Positions 55,892-64,000 of a stretch of 64,000 nucleotides of DNA are shown here, piece after piece. Origin of the DNA: Cyanophora paradoxa (taxonomy: Eukaryota > Glaucocystophyceae > Cyanophorales > Cyanophoraceae); contig QPMI01000510.1 in the NCBI GenBank assembly GCA_004431415.1, positions 124,001 through 188,000 of the forward strand. The letters are read 5' to 3'. A program made the position numbers and the translations under genes. Each line of letters begins with the position of its first letter. Position 1 is the stretch's first letter. The notes below the pieces were generated by a model. The model was not told the DNA's origin. It made no database searches and was given only the letters and a program-made list of their open reading frames with translations.

Positions 55892-58650
55892 ATGCAGCGG
55901 TCAGAGCGACTGCGGTGCGAATGTCAGAAGTGTCAAGGCAAGTTAGTGCGTCCTGAGGTTTTCAATGCACATCAACTGCTAGCGCACACCGGATTCAGTA
56001 GCAGCGATCGGCAAGTCGAGTGCCCTTGCTCGCGCTGCAATGGAAAGCGCGTCTCGTCTTGGGTGCAAAGGATACATTTGCACCTAGACAAATATGGATC
56101 CAGTCTAGTAGAGCAAGCTGCCCGGAGAGCTCCTGTAAGCGATTTCGTTCCTTTCGTAGCCGAAGTTCTTGACGTACCGATCCCGACAATTTCGGTTCGA
56201 GCGGCACTAAGAAGACGACGATTAGCAGCCCCGGCAGCACTTCAAGGCAACGAGCGACAAACAGATTCCAATTCGAAGCGCAAACGTGTCAACAATAAAG
56301 CCGCTCGTATGCTGCGAAGGCTGGGTAGATATACTGATCGTATTGGTCCTCAAGAAAACGGCAATGAACCTGGACATGAATCCAATATCGTCGATGGCAT
56401 CGATGGCGATGATCATGCTCATGAGGCTTTCGACGACCCAGCCGCAGAGGAAGGCCAAGCGGACGACATACGTGCAGACCCAGCTAGGGCGGATCAAGTG
56501 GATTATGGCCTAGAGTCGGATCAGGACGCAGCGCTCGACGGCTCAGATGATGAATGCACTACCAACAGGCAGAATTTTTATTCTGAGCCTCTTTTTGAGG
56601 GCTGTAAAGTGTCGGTGCGTGCTGGAGCATTCAATACATTGCTTGATATTGGCTGTATTGGCTTTTTAACTGTTCTCTAGCGCATGGATTACATCACTTT
56701 TTGCCTCGCATTGAAGAAACGCTTTACACAAGCACCTGTTGAGATGTTTGCATCAATCAACGCGGCTGTGTCTCTCATCATTGAGGGCCAACAAACTGCA
56801 ACGAGGCAGCTCGGGTCTTGGAAGAGAATGATTAGAGAAATCCAAGAATTCGTAGCGGTAAATAATCAACCACTTTCAATTTTCGTGTTCGAAACGTTAA
56901 CATTTCCCTGCTCAGCCTTCCATCACTTTCAGGACATGTGGGTATAAAGAGACAAAGCACAAGGTGGCGATTTGCAAGACAGTCTGGATCGAAGACGGAA
57001 CTGTTCCTCCAAATACAGTCTGCGAGTGTGGCCATTCAACCTATGCCGATGGTGTGGTGGGCTTCTTTTTTGATCCGACCCGGAGTTTTCAGCAGCTACT
57101 GAACAGTCCTTCGTATTATCCCCGGTTCCAGTGCGTTGATTTCGATTCTGTCGGTGCGGCCACGGCTGATCAAATTTACACAACGGCGTCCAGTTACGGC
57201 GTTCGAGCAATACAGATTGGGGCGATCGTGTTCCAGATTACTATTTGCGGTCGCAAGAATCCGAAACCCAACATCTCACTGGCGACTTTGTTCAATCAAG
57301 ACTTTTCTCTTCTCTTCACGAGGAGGGCTGTGTGCGAATTTCGGACGGTCTTGGAGTTGTGTGCGCATACTCTACAGATTCCGCAGTGACGCACAGCTGG
57401 TCATTTCCACACCTACAGCTTATTCTGAAAACTGGACTCTAATGTCGTGTTTCTAGGTCCCACGGCGGCTCTTTCACCCCTGTGTTTGTGATACCTATGT
57501 CTGCGCATCCTAATTGGCGGTGCGTGATCATTATCTCGCTTTCCGCTTTTTCGCCACTTGTCTCACCCCGTTTCGCTCAGAACAGCAATGCAACGCCTTG
57601 TTTTTCTCATGGATGGGAAGCCGAGAAACTTCGATGGAATGTTCCGCGTATTCCTTACACCGTGGCTTGTTGCCAACCAGCCGCCGCCCCAGGAGTCCCC
57701 GCTCCCGAAAGCCAAGGGTTTGCATGCCTTATAATCTGTCTCTTTCTTTCAATCATTCAATACCGTTGAGCAGAGTGGGGTTTTGCAATCCTCTCACCGG
57801 CAAAACTGACAAAGCATATTTCACAATGGCTCTCAATATCGATGACCTCCCCGGATGCGCAACGGCATTTATGATAAGTTCGCGTAACGCATCCTTGCGC
57901 GGCTTTGTATTCCGGGACAGAAACCTAAACTTTCTGCAGCGTCGCACAGTGGCGAGCACGGCCATCCGCTTCGGAAGGTGGATTTCTGGAAAGCGCAGAG
58001 CAAAACCGCCGGGAAAAACATGTTTCAAGCACACGATCTCCCGCTCAAACACTGGATGCGGGAGTTGTGCGTACTGACCAAGGATCATGATAGACCCCCA
58101 TCTGCCCGAACGGACTACTGCATGGTGCATCGAGCCGACGGACTGAAACGTTCCACTGCAGCTGTTCTGACACCCTTCGGTACAGCGAGCCGACGGACAT
58201 GCTGTAGAGATCCAACGCCAAAGATGGTTTCGGAAAGAGATTACGCAAACAGCTTTTGTTCAATTTGTGAAAACGAAAACCTTCGGTAAACCTTTTAGAA
58301 TGGATATAAGTGAACATCCTTCGAACGCGCCGTCCATTGAATTGTCTCTGACCAGGCGTTCAAGGCTTGCCGACTTTAGCGGAATGGCCACACTTTCGGC
58401 TCGGCCCCCTATGCGACTTCAGCGAGAGCGACTGGGAGTTCCTGCGGCATGGCGAGCTGAATTTCGACATGGGTGTTGACCGTTCAGGGGCGCGGCATAC
58501 TGACGAATTCCACCTCGTCAAAACCGTCTGGCGGATGTCTTCAACTATCTTCGCGGCAACGCGAATAATGGTGATAAGCTCAGTCCTACCTCGATTCAGT
58601 GTGTCGTTGCATCTTCCAACTTCCATTCGTGGTTGATTTGCAACGTACAA
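55892..58650 (+). mobile_element. CACTA/Plavaka-like transposase gene region
   Basis: The ATG at 55892 begins MQRSERLRCECQKCQGKLV, then HQLLAHTGF, VECPCSRCNGKRVSSW and a Lys/Arg NLS-like KRKRVNNKAARM, followed by an acidic linker to about 56604 (EPLFEGC). After an intron come YITFCLALKKRF, then HKVAICKTVWIEDG with CECGHSTY, YYPRFQCVDFD, VRISDGLGVV, LVFLMDGKPRNFDG and ALNIDDLPGCATAF. The order (Cys-rich N-terminus; PLxxGC; C-x-C-G zinc-like pair; a D-L-P segment) is that of the Transposase_21 group in CACTA-type elements of fungi, plants and protists. The frame shifts often, so it is either richly spliced or degraded. Terminal repeats were not identified. Confidence 0.5.
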
Positions 58651-58674
58651 CCACTAACTTAATTACTTTCGTCA

Positions 58675-60865
58675 ATGCGAAGGTTAAGCATCAACATGGA
58701 TGTTCTTGTCCTTTACAGGGCGCCAAGCGAAGCGGAAATACGCTGCGCAGAGCAAAAGATGGAAAAGGATCGGCGACTTTACGAAGCAGCTCTCCGAAAT
58801 GGCAAGCCTCCTCCACGCCAGCCAGTCGACCTTGTCGCGGAACTCGAAGATAACGCGCCGTTTGCCTGGGAAGCCACTGAACGGCTGTACGATGCTATCG
58901 AGCGTGTTGCAAGGCGCGCACGATATCCGCACTTTTCAGGAACAACGGTAAGAATTAAATTCGCCAGACCCAATTTAAGTGAAGTTCGCAATTACAAATC
59001 GAGAAGAGCGAACTTTGATGTTTATAATTAGGACTAGCAGGAGTAACCATGTGTGCAGATGGACGAACCGTCGTTTTTACGGACTGGACGAAACTTTCAA
59101 AAGTTCGCTATTGCAGACGTGGCAGGCGACATTCTTCGCATGTGTCTTGATGCGGATATGGATAAACAGAATTGCCTCTATCGGATCCTCGTAATCAATC
59201 AACTGGACGTCCTGCACGGCATTGGATCGAAGGTAACGTTGAGAAAGCAAAGGCTCCGACACGTCCGTGACGTTGTAACAGATTGTTTATCCGGACTTCT
59301 TGCTTGAACTCCGCAAACTAGCAGTTCTTACAAGGGGTGCCGAACGTCACTACGTACCGTGCCGTTCTGGACAATGTATGCAGCTCTCGTTGTTGATGCG
59401 TGCGCGAACCATTGCTGTAGCTTGCCTGCAATCGGCTTAAATGTGCGAAGAGTGGACGGATGCATCGAGCTGGGGCCGGCGCCAGCAGTTTCTTCCCGTG
59501 GAACGGAGCGGGCGGTCACAATGTGAAAGTTACTGCAGGAATCGGGGCACAATCATCTCTGATAACGAGTGCGGCCCGACGAACGCAGGCAAGTTGTGAA
59601 AATATCTATTGCAATGCATATTGAATTTCGGTATTGGAGACGTTTGAACGGATTTTGTTTGCAGGAAATGGGAGCCCTTGCCGTCCTGCAGCATGCAACA
59701 AGCGAGTTCTTGAACAAAATTCCACACCTTCTTGACACGGAAAAAGCCGGTGCCATTCGGAAGGGCAAACGTGGCTACAGCTACGATATTCACACAGCTG
59801 GCGTCGAATACAGTAAGAAAACCAAACCAGAGCTGGGGTTCATTCTTGAAGGAAGGTTCGAAATTCGAATTCGCAATTGCCGCCGCCAGCTGCAGATCTA
59901 GAGTCTAGATCTGCCCCACATTGATGACAAACTCGCATTAATTCTGCACAGTGATGACAATCACGATGAAGAGTACGGTGGCTTAATCTCTTCGTTTTGC
60001 GAGCGGGAGGAGCTGTTCGGAAATCCCCCGTATCTGGCCGTTTTCTTCGACCTCTACGTTGACGAGCGAGAGCGATTCATAGAGACTAAAGGCACCTGGT
60101 TCGAACCATCCGGATATCGATCCGCCCTTGTTTGTTTCTTCGTGATCATGATCAGCATGCGCACCCAGGCCGAGCTGGAATACACGATAGAACCTGTATT
60201 GCCGGAGGCTGGGCCCTGGCGTCCGATGGATCCGCACTTCTCCAGCATGCCTCGAGAATGGATTGGCGTCCACCTCGAAAGGGAACTATGTATCCTTGCT
60301 TTTACGCCAACCACCACCTGTTCATTTCCAGCGAACTCTCAACCGACAAGCACGACAGCTCATTCATGTCCTTTATCGCGATGGTTCCCCGACGGCAGCT
60401 CTGCGACGAGGGGGGCCATCCCTACCCTATCATTCCCTCGGGCGAATGGGTTACCTCAGCGCCGAGGAGATCCAAGCGCATCCTGACCGGCGAGAGCCGG
60501 TCCGGCGCTATGCTCGTGCCAGAGGCCTTTTCGAGTTCGCCCACGCAAAGGCACCCGGGGGTGCGTTTCGCATCATTCGAGCTGCGGTCTACCCCTTCTC
60601 AGCTTGCTCGTTTATGCCCAACTTGAACTGCGACCGAATCGACATCACCAAAGAGGACCCTCTCTGTCGTTGGGTGTGGCCTGACACCATCGAGCCTTGG
60701 CGCCTGATGCCTCTCCCCGACCACACATCGTCGCAATTCGAGCGTGTGCTCCCTAACCCAACAATCGATCACCTTATCAGAGCTCAGCAGTGCTTCCCAG
60801 ATAAGGGAGAGGTTAGGAACTTTCTTGGCGAGCGGCTGCCGTTCACGTCCCTGCGTAAAACGTAG
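58675..60865 (+). CDS. Unrecognised multi-exon gene, possibly part of the same element
   Basis: Protein-like exons: about 58714-58950 (PSEAEIRCAEQKMEKDRRL, LVAELEDNAPFAWEATERL), about 59056-59280 (DEPSFLRTGRNFQKFAIADV), about 59666-59814 (EMGALAVLQHATSEFLNKIP), about 59908-60090 (DLPHIDDKLALILHSDD) and a final exon in the frame of 60263-60865 ending FLGERLPFTSLRKT-TAG. No motif is recognised. Composition and strand match the transposase region just upstream, so it may be the C-terminal half of the same gene or a cargo gene. Confidence 0.35.
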
Positions 60866-60944
60866 CCTACAGCTGCATGCGCAAGACGTCATTTATGCAA
60901 TAATTAGCTTGTAACAAATTTATTATTTCTTGTGGCCTGCGGCA

Positions 60945-61193
60945 TGCAGCCGCAGAGCCTCGGAGGCCGGGCCTTTCGGATCCGGTCCTGGTGATAAAGC
61001 ACACAATCATGATTCTTCTGATCATGAGCCCTTCGAGCTCGTGATCATGAAGCCTCAGGCCTCGGTACCAGGGCGACTCGGCGAGCTCGACGCATGGCCA
61101 GTCATGATCAAAAGCTCGTGTCTCGTAGCAAGCAACCCTCCGGGCCCAGCCTAGAAGACACACGGCGCTGATGATGGGAGCTCGAGCCTCGAG
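60945..61193 (+). repeat. Direct repeat copy 1 (249 bases)
   Basis: Begins TGCAGCCGCAGAGCCTCGG and ends GAGCTCGAGCCTCGAG. It is nearly identical to 61370-61620, differing by single-base insertions and a T/A change. It is full of GATC, CATGATC and GAGCTC palindromes and is non-coding. Confidence 0.9.
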
Positions 61194-61369
61194 AAAGCCT
61201 CAGGCCTCCTTTGAGGCCCAGGGGACATGCGCTGGTCATAGACTCTAGATCTGAGAGCCTCGGAGCTCGAGCTTGTGATCATGTGCATCGGATCATGACG
61301 CCGCTGAGCCTCACTGGCTCAGGCCTCGGCAGCTCCCTTTGAGGCTCCGGATCCCTGATCATGACTTAA

Positions 61370-61620
61370 TGCAGCCGCAGAGCCTCGGAGGCCCGGGCCT
61401 TTCGGATCCGGTCCTGGTGATAAAGCACACAATCATGATTCTTCTGATCATGAGCCCATCGAGCTCGTGATCATGAAGCCTCAGGCCTCGGTACCAGGGC
61501 GACTCGGCGAGCTCGACGCATGGCCAGTCATGATCAAAAAGCTCGTGTCTCGTAGCAAGCAACCCTCCGGGCCCAGCCTAGAAGACACACGGCGCTGATG
61601 ATGGGAGCTCGAGCCTCGAG
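61370..61620 (+). repeat. Direct repeat copy 2 (251 bases)
   Basis: Second copy of the 60945-61193 repeat, 425 bases downstream. The intervening 176 bases also contain CTAGATC and TGATCATG words. Confidence 0.9.
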
Positions 61621-61846
61621 ATCCGCATGATGGGCCGGAGCCACTAGGACGATTAATATTTAATTATGCCTCTGTCCCTCATGATCAGCGAGGACGGCTT
61701 ATGCACATGATGATCATGACGTGCGTGCATGCGCGTGCACGTGTGAATGCCTGCAGGCGCAGTTGCTTCCTCATCAATTCAAATCTATTACTTCCTAATT
61801 CCTCAAAAAGCTACTCTCCTAATTCCTAATAAAGCTACATTCTCCC

Positions 61847-64000
61847 CTACACATAGATGCGATTCGGCCTTTTGCAATTGGGTCGGCGGCACTCGGGGCA
61901 TTTGCATATTTGCTCTTGGCTGCTGTCGTCGAGGGGTTCCGACTGGAGGCCCGGAGGTCGTGAATTCGAAGAATGTGGGAATGTGACTACGTCAAGCACG
62001 TACCGAATACTTCACGTGAGGGGATCACTGGCTCAATGTCTAACAAAGCATAAAACCCAAAACGATATCTGTCACCAACCATCACTGGTCGAAGCTCGAC
62101 GTTCGGTTTGCAGCTGTGATTCTGCAGCACTGGCAGCCCCCGGCTGCCATATCCAGCAACCTGCACGCGCAGCCTGTTCAGCAAGTAGGAAGGGTACTTG
62201 TAATTGGAAGAAAGAACGGAATAACCAGTTGAGAAGATGTTTCAGTCGAACATGCGTTGTGAGCCGCGTAGCTTTCGACCGGGAACTTGCTCTGGACTGT
62301 TGCATTTGTTCCCAGAAGCTCTCCCAAAACATGCCTGCTCGTATTCTGGGGGCCCACTTCGGGTTCCGGATGCCAACACCACAGTCATTCTGCTCGTCGA
62401 AAACTTCACGGAAATACTTGAAGACTGACCCACGATCTTGAAGTTCCGATTTCCGCAATCGGTAGTGCCATAAGAGCAGTTGAAGGAGTGCACTGGTATT
62501 CGGAAACAATGTTGTGGCAAGCAGGAGAATCGCGGCAAAGAAGCAGACGTGACCCGTGGCCCGAAGCAGACGCAGCAATCATGGCTCAGTTGTTCTCTCA
62601 CTGCCGCGCGGAACAGCGCGGTCAAAAATCGAACAGCGCTAGAACAACGCTCACGAACCGGCTTTTGGAATATGTGGAAACTGGAAGTTAGAATTGTAGC
62701 CTTGATAACCTCATTCATCCGCTTTTTTGCCAGCTCCGATCCATCATGTGAAATTCGGGCCTGGTTTGGAGGGCGAGTATGATAAAGTTTCTGAACGTGT
62801 TCCAGGATGTGCGGAGAGGACTCAATTCTGGAGTTCTGAGCTCGGACTTCCGAGATGTACCTGCAAACGAGCACATGAAAGGAAGAATACGAAGCTGAAC
62901 CTCCGAACCTGAGTTCAAGTTCTTTGATGTGCTCTTCAGGGGAAGCCGTGATATCGTGATTGATGAAACGCGCCATAAGGTGCAGAGTAAGTTTCTCCTT
63001 GATTCTTCGAGAGAAATCGGATACGTGTACGAAGCCTGCTTCTCGTATTCTTCTCATGCAGCTGCCTGTTGGGTACCACATCTGCAACGTCGGAGGCCTA
63101 ACGGCGCCAGACGCGTCGAGAAATGTCGTTCAGACATTCAGACAACTGGAGTAAGAAGTCGCCTGCATGGACTCCGCACTGCCGTTAAGCTTCAGTACCG
63201 GTAAATTTCAGCAATGCGAGCAATTGAAATGCGACGACAATGTGAACGCGTCCTGAGCAGTTGACGTGGAGCAGGGAAATAAATCGATTCGACGACACGG
63301 TCCTCAAGTCGTGTTTCCGGCAACCAGCGGTCCACATCCTCGCATGCTCGAAAGCATCTCACCAGCGATGACAGCCGAGTTTTGAAAGTAGGTCCCAAGA
63401 GAATCGTAAAAAACCATTCCCGGCCATCCGAGAAACTCAAAAGCACGTGAGCAGTCCTTTGCGATGAAAAAATAAGCGAAACGATATTGTTATACGTTAA
63501 AAGAAATAGATTACCAGTGGAATGCCTCTTCCAATACGAAGGCGACCCGGGCGCTGGTTTGCGGTGCCGTTCCAGAGATGCAATCTTGGAGACAATGCTC
63601 TCAACGACATTTCCATGGAATTCTAGGGGTCGGATTCCAAGTTGACGCATCAACTGTTTCGCACCAACAATCTCCAAAACTGTTTATAATTATGCTCGAA
63701 ATTAGGCATGGAAGACTTTGAGATGATCATTACGCACAATTCTGCATGTGGATGTCATTGAAAGGGTCACCCAGCGTGTGCTCTGGAAGAAAAGCGAAGC
63801 CTCCCGTGAATTCCGGCAACTCCGGCACGTCAGCAAGCGGACGCTCAAGTCGTTCTGGTTCGAGGCGAAACACGTGAAATGCGTCCACGTTGTACGTTGA
63901 GTACAATCCTTGAGGGACAGTTCGTGGCCGAAGCCTTGCTGCCTTGAAACTGAATCTGAATTCCCGTCGATCACCTTGTGGCGCAGCTGAGAATTCCCAG
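61847..64000 (-). CDS. SET-domain protein (5' part beyond the window)
   Basis: Near its C-terminus (about 62000-62185) the gene has the SET signature: GLPVLQNHSCKPNVELRP, GDRYRFGFYALLDIEP (NHSCxPN plus the following Tyr). A Cys-rich post-SET-like end, ICKCPECRRPNCKRP, follows before TAG at 61847. Upstream exons include a segment with CGVGIRNPKWAPRIRAG (about 62306-62450), FSRRIKEKLTLHLMARF (about 62900-63080), DVDRWLPETRLEDRVVE, LEIVGAKQLMRQLGIRP and, at the edge, EFRFSFKAARLRPRTVPQG with EFTGGFAFLPEHTLGDPF. SET proteins methylate lysines on histones or other proteins. Splicing of the middle is unresolved, and the upstream segments may not all belong. Confidence 0.55.

Overview
The window is nuclear DNA of a photosynthetic, flagellated eukaryotic microalga. 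It carries spliced genes for an ascorbate peroxidase with a twin-arginine lumen-type leader, a plastid-like type I signal peptidase, a basal-body protein (CEP19), a tubulin glycylase/glutamylase-type ligase (TTLL) and an FkbM methyltransferase. Nearly every gene is cut into exons of 20-200 bases. The first ~42 kb is strongly GC-rich with C-rich short introns, which fits GC-rich microalgae with red-type plastids (haptophytes, pelagophytes) but does not settle the lineage. All gene models here were spliced by hand from frame, homology and splice-site logic. No transcript was available.

Layout of the GC-rich part (1-42.3 kb): hybrid histidine kinase end (+), TTLL (-), FkbM methyltransferase (+), Kelch protein (-), ascorbate peroxidase (+), small unknown protein A (+), long coiled-coil protein (-), CEP19 (+), small unknown protein B, a paralogue of A (-), NmrA-like protein with a CaaX end (+), CBM20 protein (-), WD40 protein (+), membrane RING-H2 E3 ligase (-), type I signal peptidase (+), and a very large cysteine-cluster protein (-). 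Genes alternate strands almost without exception, with divergent starts 99-368 bases apart, so most promoters are probably shared.

From about 42.3 kb the DNA changes: GC falls, genes thin out, and there are islands made almost entirely of short palindromes (GTAC, CTAG, GATC, CCGG). A DUF4062/P-loop (NACHT-type) gene with a dual-acylation N-terminus breaks off at a perfect palindrome and runs into GTAAAG-type repeats. The last 15 kb holds a long unrecognised minus-strand gene, a CACTA/Plavaka-like transposase region, a 250-base direct repeat, and the 3' part of a SET-domain gene that runs off the window end.

The observations most worth following are: (1) six identical 76-nt C/D-box snoRNA-like units inside a 950-base intron of the histidine kinase, whose guide matches the conserved 5.8S rRNA site equivalent to human Gm75; (2) the cysteine-cluster protein, about 46 cysteines in two blocks, with exon phases that close across more than 20 introns; (3) many frame-enforced GC-AG introns; (4) a GTACCCC word in introns that always points in the direction of transcription; (5) the palindrome islands; (6) the broken NACHT-type gene.
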